Positions 11,846 to 23,248 of a stretch of 64,000 bases of DNA are shown piece by piece. The position numbers and the translations under genes are program-made. The DNA is taken from the NCBI GenBank assembly GCA_014526335.1, contig JACTAT010000009.1:2180446-2244445 (forward strand), in the 5' to 3' direction. This DNA comes from Chrysaora quinquecirrha (lineage: Eukaryota; Cnidaria; Scyphozoa; Semaeostomeae; Pelagiidae). The notes beneath the pieces were generated by a model. That model was not told where the DNA came from and made no database searches. It saw only the letters and a list, made by a program, of their open reading frames with translations. The number at the start of each line of letters is the position of its first letter. Within the stretch, counting starts at the first letter, position 1.

Positions 11846-11974
11846 TAAAACGCTCATGTAATATACTCTGAAATATGACGTAGAATGAGCTGTGTAATAT
11901 GACATTTGTGTGTAACTTTTACAACATGTAATATGCCGGAATGTTGGGCAATACTGGAAATATGCTGTGTAATA
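11846..11974. repeat. Low-complexity GTAATATG repeat, left half (split by insertion)
   Basis: Degenerate GTAATATGACNTGTGTAATA-type repeats continue at 13696-13880 on the other side of the mariner-type element. The element therefore landed in this simple repeat. Confidence 0.6.
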
Positions 11975-12184
11975 CACTAAGGGGACAAAAGTATGGAAAC
12001 GCCTGACTTAAAATGGCGGCAAACAGTGGCCTAGGGCTGAAACAAGAACATTTACATAACAAAGCTATGGCGGCTCAGCGGCCTCTGCGCAAATGACTTT
12101 GGCGCGAAATGTTTGTCATTTCACCAACTTTCAATTAAAATAAAGAGTGTAGATGAGATCTTTTTCACTTACCTGGGATCTTTT

Positions 12185-13459
12185 CAGGGCCTCTTTTAAG
12201 GAATCAGAGCTGGGGGGGCAAATTTTAAAAAGGGGACCTCAGTTTTACCGAAGGAAAAAATTTTATTTTTCAGCAACTGCCAAAATAATGATGCAGGCGA
12301 GCGCGAGTCAAAAATTATGGTAGAAAAGAACATTTCCTTTTAACAAAATGTAAACTGAAAAAAACGAAGAATTATTTCAACCAAAGAACTTTTTAACGAA
12401 GTCTCTTTCACAATATGAGTCAATTTTGGCAAATTCATTCTGCGGTCCTTCATTGTAAGGAAAGTTTGAACTGCTGGTCTTGGGTTGAACTTTGCTGTTG
12501 GCACTCCATTCCAGTGGATCATCAACCGAGAGTTAAGGGTTTTTCAGTTGTAGCCATTCGCAAGTCTGAAAATAGCATGTTGTATGTCGAGACACACTTT
12601 TCTACTGTCATACTGTGTGGACAAACAACCGAAAAGCTTGACAGCAACTTTGTAACTGGCTGCTTGCTACCTCTGAGCATATGAAAAAGGCGGACTCCAT
12701 AATCTTTAGCAGCAATGACAGAGCTCGGTAGCATATCATCAAAATTTTCAAACACAGCATCCAAAAATTCTTGCTTGTTGCCAATATTACATGATGGCAG
12801 TAGTGGAATGGCTGCATCAATGAATTCTCTGGGGGATTTGGCAGATGTTAGTTCAACCATTGATTTGACAATGTTTGTTTGTTCTTCATCAAGCCTTGTC
12901 TACAATGCAAAAATTAAGATATTGATATGTTCCTTTGTTAGGACACATGATAGGAGTACCACGAGGGATGCATATATTAAACCTTACCTGAAGAAAGTTC
13001 TTTGCAGACTCTACAACCTCTTGCCGAATTGCATCCCTGTTTCTCCTAAATGTTGTTACAAATTCATGATTGATTGATCTTCTTTCACTTTGCATAGGCT
13101 CTTCCTCGTTTGTTTGTCTATCTTCCAAAGACTTCACCTCTTTAGATTGTTTTGTTTGGTTGTCATAACAGTAGTCATTGTCATAGCAATCTAAGCTGGA
13201 CTTAGCAAAGGGAGGCTTGTCGAAGGGGAGGCTTGTTCGAAAACAAAAGCATTTTTTATCTGGGTTTCTTGATTCTTACTTGCTATTTCGGTTTCTTGCT
13301 TAGTGTAGAAAATAGAAACTGCTAAAATAAAAGCATCAAAGGGAAAAAAGGGACCTCCACTGGGGGGGCAAAACATCATAAAAAGCTTCAACTGGGGGGG
13401 CAGCCAGCACGACTGGGGGGGCATTTGCCCCCCCAGTTTGTATGTTAAAAGAGGCCCTG
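12185..13459. mobile_element. hAT element, internally deleted, exact 8-bp TSD
   Basis: The ends CAGGGCCTCTTTTAA (12185) and the inverted TTAAAAGAGGCCCTG (13445-13459) are perfect 15-bp TIRs. They are flanked by the exact 8-bp duplication GATCTTTT at 12177-12184 and 13460-13467. Subterminal G7 tracts (CTGGGGGGGCAAAT) occur near both ends and are repeated three more times near 13360-13432. At 1,275 bp it is shorter than autonomous hAT elements and retains only the C-terminal part of a transposase on the minus strand. Confidence 0.92.
12340..13200 (-). pseudogene. hAT transposase C-terminal fragment, spliced
   Basis: On the minus strand an exon ending ...ESAKNFLQ stops at 12988. A canonical 88-bp intron (GTAAGG...TTGTAG, 12900-12987) follows. 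The next exon continues in phase with TRLDEEQTNIVKSMVELTSA. Near its end it contains CPHSMTVEKCVSTYNML, which fits the hAT dimerisation region (usually ..VER.FS..N). After a one-base frame change near 12525 comes IHWNGVPTAKFNPRPAVQTF, matching the DPRPAV..FL tail of ZNF862/KIAA1586-like hAT proteins. The catalytic DDE part is absent, so this is a remnant within the 12185-13459 element. The exon is open upstream to about 13200, but no start is evident. Confidence 0.7.
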
Positions 13460-13695
13460 GATCTTTTTCCACAAAATAATTTTCGATTTCTTCTCGCCAA
13501 CTTCTTTTTTGAGTGATAATTTTAACGTGACACAAAAGTTTAAACTATTTTGCTTTGAATAATTAAAAAAATTTGAGTAAACAGTCAAGAAAGCAGTTAT
13601 TTCATCGCTGTTTTTTTATCCAACTCGTTTCAGCCCTAGGCCACTGTTTGCCGCCATTTTAAGTCAGACGTTTCCATACTTTTGTCCCCTTAGTG

Positions 13696-13880
13696 TATTA
13701 TGCCCTGTGTAACAATACGTAGATAGTGGGTAACAGTACGTGTAATATGACATGAGTAATGAGCTGTGTAATATTACACTTTGGAGTAACAGGCTAGTAA
13801 CTTCACAGTCTGAGTAATATGCCATGTAATAATACAGTACTAGTAATATGATTTGTAACACAGGAGGAAGAGTAATTGCC
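13696..13880. repeat. Low-complexity GTAATATG repeat, right half
   Basis: Continuation of the 11846-11974 repeat beyond the mariner-type insertion. Confidence 0.6.
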
Positions 13881-15059
13881 AAGAAACATTTTGCTGCAAG
13901 TAATATTTCTCTTTTTATTTAATTTCCATAAATAATAAATACATCACAGTAAAGGGGTAAATTATAACAAAAATCAAAGTGATCAACATATAACAAAAAG
14001 TCAAACTGAGTACCTACTAAAGACAATATTTCTACACAAAAAGTATCACAAATGAAAATGTCCACTCATTCTTCAGTTTATTGCCATGCAAATGGAGCTG
14101 TATGCCATCTGTATAATCTTCTGTGATGCAATCTGCTAAAACGGTTGAGCACCAACAGTCACATATCATCAATTTCAACCTGGAAATAAAGTTAATGAAT
14201 GTTAAGAACTTGAAATAAGAACCAAGAATAGGCCCAATTAAGGATAGCGAACTAGAAACACATTGACAGATTCAAATAATCTAAAGAAATAAAACTTTAA
14301 ATTTACAAATGTCTTCCTTGTTTTACTTACTTTGGCTTTTATTAATTCCAAATTCTTTTCTTCATTAGACTTGAAATGTCACCAGTCAAATGATTTTTGA
14401 AATTTGTTCATGCGTCCATAATCTAAAATGTTTTCAGAAAATAAATAAATCATCAATAAATCATCAGGATATCCTTGAATAAATTTTGATGAAAACAATA
14501 GATAAAATGACCCATATGAATTAAATGTCTTTGAAGAATATAATGTTACACAGTGCCTGTAACATAATGGACATGTGCAACATGACATCACATTACACAG
14601 AGAGTTTTATTACAAGGCCGTAATATTACATGAGTGTTCTACCTGTGCCCATTTCTGCTATTTACCCAATTTTGTTCTTGCCTTGGCTTTGAAATAGGTA
14701 TCTGGAGTTATGTGGATGGTTTTTTGAACACAAATGTTGTAGGTGCAGTGTTGTCATTTTCATTTTTTTCATTTCAGTATATTTCAAGCAACGTTTTAGG
14801 ACACATAAAGAACGCTTAGAGTTTGATTAATTGACATAATCCAGACTATCTACAGTAGATAGATACTATAGTTGCTTAGGAAATGTGAAAAGAGCTCTAA
14901 GTAGAGCTTTCGAGTCAAGTACCATGGCTTGAAACAAATCTTAAAAATGGAAATGAATTCTTGAAAGTAACCATATCAAGAAAGGATCAACAAAATAAAA
15001 CTAGAAAATCAAAGTAAAATAAACGAAAAATGAAAGAGAAAGCAAGAAAGCTGCATTAT
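13881..15059. other. AT-rich non-coding; probably the LINE 3' tail in its right part
   Basis: No gene is recognised at 13881-14800. From about 14820 to 15059 the minus strand directly follows the LINE reverse-transcriptase C-terminus and is likely its 3' untranslated region; it contains a TCTACTTAGAGCTC phrase. The exact 3' end is not visible. Confidence 0.4.
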
Positions 15060-15718
15060 TTTGGTGTACTAGGTTTTTCATAGCAATGAAAGCTATTCCA
15101 TTTCAATATCGACTTTGTTAATGAAACTGAGATCTAATCTTAGTTGTGTTGCAGTCAAAGCCACTTCTTGCAATTTCTTATGAAAAGTCTTCTGATTTTG
15201 AGTTGCGCAAGTCTAGTGGAATTTCATTCCAAATTTTAACACTAAATTAAGTGATGCCTGTAATTTCCTCTAACTGTTTGTTGTGACAGAAGTTTCTGAG
15301 CAGATTGTCTTGTATTAAAATGTTTCTTTCAGAGACTATTGGAAAAGGTCTAGAATAGCCTTTCCTTTCCAGGTTCCCTTTTGAAATATTGTACTTTTAA
15401 ATTTTGCACATTCCAATTTTTTATTATCATTAAAGTTTAGTATCTTGGGGAATCATTTTTGTTAAAAGCTATTATTCTTACTGCTTTTTTTAACTTCTTC
15501 TCTAAGGGGTCTAAAACATTTTGATAAACCCCTCCCCAGATTGTTATTCCACAGTTAATTTGTGGTACAATGAATGTATTATAGATATTCTGAAGCTCTT
15601 AGTTGCAACATAGTGTCTCATTTTAGCAAGAACTCCAAGGCCTTTTGCAATTTTATTGTTTACTTGTTGAGCATGCTGTTTCCACGAAAAGCTATTGTCT
15701 ATTATGTCCACGAAAAGC
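15060..15718 (-). pseudogene. CR1/L2-like LINE reverse transcriptase, C-terminal piece
   Basis: Minus-strand translation with frame changes gives SFSWKQHAQQV, NNKIAKGLGVLAKMRHYV, then PQINCGITIWGG and LEKKLKKAVRII. This is the conserved post-palm/thumb region of CR1-, L2- and jockey-type LINE reverse transcriptases (the W..H...NKI.KG.GIL.. and W......L..LQ.KA.R motifs). It is the distal end of the same LINE whose palm lies at 18235-18765. The two were separated by the Tc1-like insertion at 15721-18224. Several stops and frameshifts make it a dead copy. Confidence 0.8.
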
Positions 15719-15720
15719 TA

Positions 15721-15957
15721 CAATGCCGGCCAGAATTTGTTGGAACACCCATCATATTTCCAGCCTTTTACCAATGAAAGAGTGTTTAAAATTCCAAGCA
15801 CAAATCACGGACTCAATCCCCCCTCCCCCTGAAAACAATGTTGTTTTCTTATGTCGAAGGGTGCTACTGCGTGATGTGAATGTTGATATGCACCTGAAAA
15901 GGTTTTATCATACAGTAAACCAACATTGTTTTCAGAGGGGAGGGAGTTGTTACGTTG
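15721..15957. repeat. 240-bp direct repeat, left copy
   Basis: Begins CAATGCCGGCCAGAATTTG and ends GTTACGTTGA. It differs from the copy at 17986-18224 by only a few substitutions and small indels. Its second half is an imperfect palindrome with C-rich/G-rich arms flanking ACAATGTTG. Confidence 0.9.
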
Positions 15958-16075
15958 ACGTTTAATAAGAAGTTTTTACCGAAAGACAGTTTTACTGTTA
16001 ACGAGCTGAGAAATGAAATTTAGACTGTTTTGATATACGAGTCGAGGCGGTTGTTTTATGCTATCGTAATACATA

Positions 16076-17119
16076 TTGTCTTCTGCAATGGTGTTCTACA
16101 AAAAAATTTCACCTGAAACTAGAGCTATGATCAAGTGTTTAAGAAAGCATGGATCGAAATCATATAGAGAAATAGCATCAGAGCTTGGACTACCTGTGTC
16201 CTCGGTCTACCGTGTCGCTACGAGCAGGCAAGAAGTAACAATACCTAAAAATAACGGCAAGAGGGGCAGGAAAAGAATATTAAGCGCTAGAGATACCAGC
16301 CATATAATTCGGGAATTTTTGAAAATGAGAGCCGAGAATCCCAACGTATCTGTTAAAGACATAATGCGTTCGTTGAAAATGCCAAATGTCAGTTATAGAA
16401 CGGTTGTGCGGGTACTCAATGACGCTGGCTATAAACGTTTACAGCCGAGACAGAAAGGTATTCTATCAGAAAAAGACAAATCTCTGCGGAGGAAATATTC
16501 TATCCAAAAGCTGAAGAATTACAACCAACAGTTCTGGAACGAAGAAATTCTGTTGTATTTAGATGCGGTATCTTTTGTACACAAAAACAACCCACATATA
16601 GAAAGCTTAAGGCCGAAAGCGAGAATTCTCAGAAAGCCAAACGAAGAGCTAATTGTCACAGCCAAGGGCTCCAAAGATTTGGCAGGGGGACGACTTCACC
16701 TCCTTGTTGTCATTTCGTATGGAAGGGGTTGTTCTTATAGAGGAATATGAGAAGATGACGGGACAGTATTTTGCTGGTTTCATTCGCAATACCCTTGGAC
16801 CAGCTTTACATGAATTAAGTGACAATAACTACGCAACTAAAGGCAGACTGTTTGTAATGGACTATGATCCTTCGCAGACAAGCAAACAAAGCTGCGATGG
16901 AAGCCCTTAGTAATAAACAGGCAACAATCATCAAAATACCATCGAGCCCGCTCTCCAGATTTACATCCTATCGAAAATGTCTTCAATAATGTCAAAAGAG
17001 AGCTTGACAGGCAAGCCCTTGAACAAAAAATATTTCGAGAGGATTTCCATACTCCTATTTTAATGAATTATTATAATAGAAACACTGAGGGGTGCACAGG
17101 GAGATGTTTTCGAAATTAA
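16076..17119 (+). pseudogene. Tc1/mariner-family transposase, frameshifted
   Basis: Residues 1-130 hold two helix-turn-helix units, the first reading GSKSYREIASELGLPVSSVY, as in the paired-like DNA-binding part of Tc1 transposases. The catalytic domain follows: the first Asp in LLYLDAVSFVHKNNP (about 16550-16595), the second in FVMDYDPSQTSK (about 16852-16887, family norm Q.DNDP.H.S), and the third acidic residue in RSPDLHPIENVFNNVKREL (about 16945-17001). All three acidic positions survive. The frame changes near 16690-16740, again near 16890 and again before 16945, so no full protein is made. The last frame stops at 17117-17119. Confidence 0.85.
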
Positions 17120-17985
17120 GTAATTTTATTTGTAGATATGTAACTCCATTGCGCTGTAAATTGCAAAAAAGGATGACTGCTCGGTTAAAAGAATAGATTA
17201 GACTATAGTGATATTATATTTTATTCTAGCAGCTTTCTGGGCAAAACTTCCCGACATCATTCTCTAACCATTGAACTCAGAGAGTTGCAAGTTTAGGAAA
17301 CAAGTCTGATGCTACATGTACACCTATACATGGAAAGAAAATGAACAAAAAACAAGACGAAGAATTGATTTTCCTTTTCTAAAGTAGCTACAAAATTTAG
17401 GTGCAAACCGTTGACTTCAGTTCAACATTCAATTCAATTCAATTGTCTACTTTCGGGTTCATAAGCATTCATAAGCTGTATCACAAGTGAATCAATATAT
17501 TTTATTCCGAAAAAAGATACGAATATGGTATCACACATTATCGACATGTTCAAGACGAACATATTCCTCTTAATTATCTCTGAGAATCATTTTTCATTCA
17601 TTGAAAATAACATTGCCATCTTTAGAATAAAAATTCAAACACTAGTTCCCAGACCCCTATGGTAACTCTGTTCTTTGGCTACATTGATACTGTGTATAAA
17701 GGTCTTATTTCATTTATCCATATATATAATAAGGTATTACAGAGATTGTTTCAACATATGCAAGTAAAAAAATGTCATTTAATCTTTGTCTGCTAGCAGA
17801 TGCCTTGCTTCATGTCAGCGTATCCATTTAACTCCCCTATCTATGAATTGTGACGTCATTAGATATACCTACTGATGTTCTAGAGCAAAATTATTGCCAT
17901 ATCCGAATTCTCCGCACAAAAATACCCCTAAATGCAATGTTTCAACCACATATGATCAAAAATACGATTTTCAGCTTTCACACAA
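17120..17985. other. Non-coding part of the Tc1-like element
   Basis: AT-rich sequence between the transposase and the right direct repeat. No second gene seen. Confidence 0.5.
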
Positions 17986-18224
17986 TGCCGGCCAGAATTT
18001 GTTGGAACACCCATCATATTTCCAGCCTTTTACCAATGAAAGAGTGTTTAAAATTCCAAGCACAGATCACGGACTCAATCCCCCCTCCCCCTGAAAACAA
18101 TGTTGTTTTATTATGTCGAAGGGTGCTACTGCGTGATGTGAATGTTGATATGCACCTGAAAAGGTTTTATCATACAGTAAACCAACATTGTTTTCAGAGG
18201 GGGGAGGGGAATTGTTACGTTGAG
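17986..18224. repeat. 240-bp direct repeat, right copy
   Basis: Right-hand partner of 15721-15957, in the same orientation, ending ACGTTGAG immediately before the flanking TA. Confidence 0.9.
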
Positions 18225-18234
18225 TAGAAAATTC

Positions 18235-18765
18235 AATCTAGCGTTCCAAGTAATCTGGCAGGCATTGTATCTATTATGATCTTTTTCAGAAAGTGACTCA
18301 TTGTTTATAGTTAGGTTTGTCTTATGATTATTCTTCTTTTGTCTTGGACTGAATAATATAAAATTGTATTTCCTTCTGTTTATAGTAAGTTTGCTATAAG
18401 CCAATCATAAATATATTTCAATTCAAAATTTACAGTCTCTTTTATATGATTAAAATTTTTATGAGAGTAAAATAAACTAGAATCATCAGCAAAAAGTTGG
18501 GACTGAATATTTACTGAAGCAGTATGGATATCATTTAAAGTGGAAACAGTAATTGGCCTAAAACACTTCCCCGGGGGACTCCGTAATTATTAGTACGTAT
18601 TTCCAAAAATCTACCACCAACTAATACACATTGTGTTCTATTCTTTAAGTAAGATCTAGACCAGTTTAATGCTTTTCCTCTAAAACCATAGTGATCCAGT
18701 TTATTTATCAATATGTTATGGTCAACCGCATCAAAGTCTAGGAATATACATCAGGCTTTCATGAG
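18235..18765 (-). pseudogene. CR1/L2-like LINE reverse transcriptase, palm piece
   Basis: The minus strand reads FLDFDAVDHNILINKLDHYG, then LKNRTQCVLVGG, GVPRGSVLGQLLF and FADDSSLF. These are the reverse-transcriptase blocks 3-5: catalytic Asp, the GVPQGSVLGP block and the FADD box (family norm YADD/FADD). INRRKYNFILF follows. Stops and small frameshifts interrupt it. It is continuous with 15060-15718 once the Tc1-like insertion is removed. On the other side it is separated from the fingers domain (19745-20650) by about 980 bp of inserted DNA. Confidence 0.82.
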
Positions 18766-18769
18766 AATA

Positions 18770-19277
18770 ATGTAGCAGGTGTGCTTGTAATCACAAGCCT
18801 AAAGTCAGCCAGGGATGTGGTGGTGTGTGACCATTTATTTGTTTGGATCTAAGTGTGTCTACATGAGCTTTTTCAGAACGTTTTCCCTGTCCTCTTGAAA
18901 ACGATGACATCACATATCCTGAGGCCCTGCCTACATTGGTACATAGTTTTCAAATGAAAACGCAATGATTTCATTGCATTTCCCCTCTTGTTCCTTTGAA
19001 GTTTAGATACTGCATAGAGGATACAAATGTTTAGCAAATTATCAAGTCACTTGACCGTAATTACAAGCAAATTATCAAGTCACTTAAGAAATCAAGGCGA
19101 GTGATATCTTGCACATCTGGAAGGCTACTGGCTTGTGGCAGTGCTTGCGAGTGCGATCGCACGTCTTTCCCATGAAAGCCTGGAAATGTTTATTTTCAAT
19201 TGCTTGTGCAATTTTACTACATAAATCCAGAACCGCTAGTGTTGTTGATTTGTTTTCTTGAAGCCATATTAATGTTT
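18770..19277. other. DNA inserted in the LINE, origin unknown
   Basis: This lies between the finger and palm segments of the LINE and is not LINE sequence. A direct repeat of AATTACAAGCAAATTATCAAG-like phrases occurs near 19035-19085. No clear terminal repeats were found for the left edge. Confidence 0.4.
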
Positions 19278-19755
19278 GGTTCCCCAGGGGGGGGGTGTAC
19301 TTTAATATGTAGACATACTGGACATGCCGCTCATATGGGTGGGTTTTTTCAACTGAAATTCTCTACACATGGGTCTGATATTCTGCTAGATTCTGGTGGA
19401 TAGATTGGTAATTTAGGATTTTCTTACCAATAGATCCCTACAGCAAAGTGGCTGACGACCTTCCTACTTTGCATTTAACTTTTGAAGCGATGACTCAGGA
19501 GCAAAAACAGAGCTCGGTTGCATTGATTGCGAAGAATCGCCATCATATTCGATTTTGCGAGACTTTGTGTGAATTCTACCACTGTAAAAGTGTTTTGAAA
19601 TCAATCAAATTCATATACATGGGCTTTAAATTGCCTGATATTCATGCAAATGGATCAGATTTCCTTGAAATTCCTACGATACAAATGGGTTCTTTTGTGA
19701 AAGCCCAGATTCACGACCAATCATGGTCACATTGAAGTACCCCCTCGGGGTTTCC
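19278..19755. mobile_element. Probable MITE with C/G-rich inverted ends
   Basis: The left CCCCAGGGGGGGGGTGTACTT and the inverted right end CCCCGAGGGGGTACTTCAAT are similar terminal inverted repeats. Related GGTTCCCC / GGTTTCC sequence flanks the ends, but I could not define an exact target duplication. The ORF at 19448-19735 inside has no recognisable domain. Confidence 0.5.
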
Positions 19756-20650
19756 AATAGTATCTTGTGTTTATATAGGAATTTATTGATCCGTGGGTAC
19801 ATACTTTTTTCAAATAGCTTATTGAAAAGCGGTAGAAGTGATACTGGACGACAATACTTCACATCATACGTTGAGTTTGATTAAAAATAGGTACCACTTT
19901 AGCAATCTTCAGTAGTTCAGGTTAGTGGCCGGTATTGAATGATTCATAGTTGTTTTTTGATAATATTTAAATAAGTTTAATAGGAAGGTTATAAGGACCA
20001 AATATCTTAGATTCATCCATCTTGGACAGCTCATCCAACACTTCAGCTTCTGAGACAAGACTGCTAATTATACTTTCAGTACTAGGGTTATGCAGATAGT
20101 CAGTGAATTTTGTTCTAGTTTTACCAAATTTGTTAACCATGTTTTGGCAATCCAGTTAAATATTGATTGAAGCAGTCTGCAACTTGTTTTTGATTATCTG
20201 TCAGGTTTCCATTTACATTAATTTTGATATTATTTGTTTGGTTTTTATTAGAGTTATTTATTAGATCGTTTATTCCTTGCCAAATTTTCTTAGAGTTATT
20301 TTTAACTGTGTTAAAATAGTTTTTGTAATGGTTGCGTTTGCTTTTTCTTATTAAGTGATTTAGAGTATCCCTATGATATTTGTACCTTTGATACCAGAAG
20401 TTGTCTTTTGACTTAAAAAAAAATTATCTATTTTTTCTTGATAGAATTTGATTGCAAAATACCATTTGTAATCCAAGGTTTAATACGCTGTTTAAGTTAT
20501 TTTTTGAAAGATGTTTTATTGGTGCTTTATTGTTTATTGTTTTTAGTATATTTCTTGGAAAATGCTAAATTTATTGTCTAAAGTTAGTTTTTTGGCTAAA
20601 ATCAACTGAATTTATATCCGCCAGAAATGCATTGTCGTTAACGTGTCCGT
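19745..20650 (-). pseudogene. CR1/L2-like LINE reverse transcriptase, N-terminal (fingers) piece
   Basis: Minus-strand fragments with many stops include KAPIKHLSKN (near 20530), LLKIAKVVPIF and YCRPVSLLPLFNKLFEKSMY followed by KFLYKHKIL (19740-19860). The last matches reverse-transcriptase block 1-2 (YRPISLLP..SK..EK....L). The order and strand fit the endonuclease piece at 22110-23248 and the palm piece at 18235-18765, so all belong to one old LINE copy. Confidence 0.78.
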
Positions 20651-20656
20651 AATTTA

Positions 20657-20768
20657 TAAAACGACCTGAAACGACCTGAAGCGAGCTGAAATGACCTGAA
20701 ATGAGCTGAAACGACCTGAAACGACCTGTCAAAATTGGAATCGAGGCTTAAAAGACCTGAAACGACCT
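20657..20768. repeat. 10-11-bp ACGACCTGAA tandem repeat
   Basis: About ten copies of (A)CGACCTGAA with variants AGCTGAA and ATGACCTGAA. They sit at the left edge of the DNA inserted between the LINE endonuclease and reverse-transcriptase segments. Confidence 0.85.
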
Positions 20769-22105
20769 TCTATCCTAGCAACCAAGTATATAAGTCAAGG
20801 AGTCGTATTGTTCTTTATGGATTGTTGCATTATTTTCTTATAACAAAAGGGGTATGTGTTAGTATCAAAGCGGTCATGCTTCTGGGAGGCTATTGTATTT
20901 GATCACCAACCAGCTTAGCCATTCAAAATAACCAATTGTAAGCGAGTTCATTGTCGATCAAATGACAAAGAAGAGATAAAATTTCCGAACTTCTAAATAA
21001 CTTTCGCCTTTCGTAATCTAACAGCATCAACCAAATTCCTATTGGAAAACTCGAGGGGCGTTTTCGTTTCTAAAAAAAGTGTCGTACGATTTATAGCTCG
21101 CTTTTTCATATTGATGAGATTCATTAGAATTTGCGTATATTTGTTTCAGAATTGCGATAAACAGCGGAAACATTTTTCTCGGGCATAGGCCAGGGAGCGC
21201 AAAGCGCGGGAGGCGAAACGCCCGGTGGACAGTTTTCATATGTGTGATGCAGAGGACTGGGTCGGGGCGGGAAAACTAGAATATAAATTGCGAATGGCGT
21301 CTTGCGTTCTTCATGTTCTGCCACATTTTACGTACGGGATCATAAAGGTTTAAAATTCAAATTCATGTTACATTCATTTCAAAAAACCTTAGAAATTAAT
21401 AGACTGTCTCTCTCTGATAACCGTATGTCGGTTTTTTATTATAACGTTCTTTGTTTGCGAGTATTTTGATTACTTTTTGCACAGTATCTTTGATATAAAT
21501 ACAAAAACAACAAGATACAAAAACCGACAAAAACAAGGCCAGAGTCCACAAGAAACGATTCAGATGCCTTCCTCTCTCAATATCTCGCAAGCGGCAAAAT
21601 ATTGCAAAAAAAGTTTAAACACATAGACTGACCATGCATTAGCTGACATTTTTATGCTGAAAGCGCAAACATTCTTTAACATTCTGAGAGAAAATTGAAA
21701 GCCGCCTGCAGCTAAGAGTTTTTTTGTAGCTTAGACCAACGTCTCACCGTCGTACTAAAAAGGCTAAAATTCGAATAAATGTAGTTTTACAATTGTTAAA
21801 CTTGCACAAAAATCAAAAGAAAAGCATATTAAACCTAATACAATCAGTCAAAAAACTTACTTATCCCAGATCTAAAGTGAAAACAGTTATAACAAAATAT
21901 CACAAAAATTTCACGACACATCTCGATTTGGCCTCGAAGCGCAATTCGAATTTTGCATCACACATCAGAAAACTGCATTTCATTGGTCGTTTCGCCTGCC
22001 GCGCTTCGCGCTCTCTGGCATAGGCCTACTAAAAGTTTTTTTTCGTCTCACACTCTTCAGAGTATGAACGTCTGAAACAAACTGAGACAAAGGCGGAATT
22101 TATAT
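20769..22105. other. DNA inserted in the LINE, containing an inverted repeat
   Basis: This interrupts the LINE between PSLIDNIFKN of the endonuclease (near 22120-22150) and the reverse-transcriptase linker. It holds an imperfect inverted repeat, 21140-21262 against 21937-22082. Both arms contain GGCATAGGCC and GCGAAACG..CGC phrases and CAGTTTTC..ATGTGTGATGCA. It is probably a fold-back element; the outermost ends are not clear. Confidence 0.5.
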
Positions 22106-22109
22106 TTTT

Positions 22110-23248
22110 TTTCACTTGTTGCAACTTTATTGATAGAATTCTTAAAGATATTATCGATTAGAGATGGCCTACTGTTTCCAACGTATCTTTTAGTCTGTAA
22201 TATGAGTGGCTGAAAGAAGCTGGCAAATATAGTATAAATAAATGACTCGAGTATAGAAATTTGCTCATATCTTAATAAATCAAGGTTAAAATCTCAGAAA
22301 AAAATACGAATTTGTCTTCTTTCTTTAGTTTCTCAAGAATTTTTTCTAAGTAGCTAACGAAGGATGTTGAATTTCTACGAGGATACGAGGATGATTATGT
22401 ACTATTCCTATAACTATATTTTCTCCAACTGAATTTTCTATTTCAATCCGAGAAGCTTCAAATTCAGAAGAATCTTCTTTTACCGCCATTGACAGGTCAC
22501 TTCTCTCTTTAAAGTCAAAGCGCTTAGATACAAGAATCCCACAACCACCGCATATACTGTTACCTTTTTGTCCAACGAAATTTTGATATCTTGAAATACT
22601 GAGGTTTTTTAATTCTTTCATATTTGCTGTTGAGTGCCAAGTCTCAGAAACAGCAATTACGTCAAATTCAATATCAAGACTATAAATAAGATGTTCCATG
22701 TTCTCTTTATTTAAAAGAGAGTTTATATTGAAATGAAACAACCCGAACACACTGTTATATTGATTTGCTATGTTGCTCTTTAATTTATGGAAAGCATCTG
22801 TTAAATAATAGTCAAAGTTTGAATGAAAACTCGCAAAGTTATCTAAATCATTTTCGAAAAGGATGTGAGACTCTTTCAGATTTAGGTTGCACATGTCATG
22901 CTTTTCACGGAGGCTGAAATCTTTAGATTCAAAATGACGTTTTTGGCATAAACACAAGAAATTCGAATTGAATGTTAGTTCTTTAAGCTGATTATCGTCT
23001 ATATTCGTGAATGGAAACATAGCTTGCCAAGTTTTTATGATAGTGCGAATGTTTTATGTCTCCCATTTGTGTAGACGGGAACACGTTTTGTGAATAAAAC
23101 TAGAACAAGCATGACAAAGAACGGACACTTTGCAGCAGACAGAGCACTTTTTGCCGTAGTGACAAATTTGACTAATCGTCTGATTCTTGGTGACGACATT
23201 TTCGTTCAGGCCAGGTGCAAAGATACGTTCGAGACATTTCGAGAACAC
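22110..23248 (-). pseudogene. CR1/L2-like LINE: PHD-like zinc finger and APE endonuclease
   Basis: The N-terminal part contains a PHD/RING-like pattern: CHYGKKCSVCCKVSVLCHAC, then FIHKTC. One in-frame stop follows (23052-23054). The apurinic-type endonuclease then runs from FGLFHFNINSLLNK through FDVIAVSETWH (first catalytic motifs), GGCGILVSKRFD, IGIVHNHPR, a degraded GDFN-like stretch and PSLIDNIFKN near 22130. A zinc finger before the endonuclease is typical of CR1/L2/Crack-like LINEs. The 224-codon endonuclease frame (23020-22346) is largely open and then shifts frame. This is the 5' part of the copy continued at 20650 and below. Confidence 0.82.

Larger units (their letters stand above)
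11975..13695. mobile_element. Tc1/mariner-type TIR element (TA target), host of a nested hAT
   Basis: Near-perfect 69-bp terminal inverted repeats lie at 11975-12043 and 13627-13695, with one mismatch. They begin CACTAAGGGGACAAAAGTAT. TA dinucleotides flank both ends (11973-11974 and 13696-13697). TA duplication and this style of end indicate the Tc1/mariner/pogo group. Excluding the nested hAT the element is only about 440 bp and carries no transposase, so it is a MITE. The near identity of the TIRs suggests it is fairly young, and the hAT inside is younger still. Confidence 0.85.
15721..18224 (+). mobile_element. Tc1-like element bounded by 240-bp direct repeats, inserted at TA
   Basis: The insertion interrupts the minus-strand LINE reverse transcriptase between its palm and thumb pieces. 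It is flanked by TA on both sides (15719-15720 and 18225-18226), the Tc1/mariner target duplication. The ends are not inverted repeats of each other. Instead, 15721-15957 and 17986-18224 are near-identical direct repeats. Each contains an internal inverted pair (CCCCTCCCCCTGAAAACAAT and its complement about 110 bp away). A frameshifted Tc1-type transposase sits between them. Confidence 0.7.

Noticed and set aside
12415..13077. Plus-strand ORFs opposite the hAT transposase
   Set aside because: They are antisense shadows; the minus strand has the conserved hAT motifs and a canonical intron.
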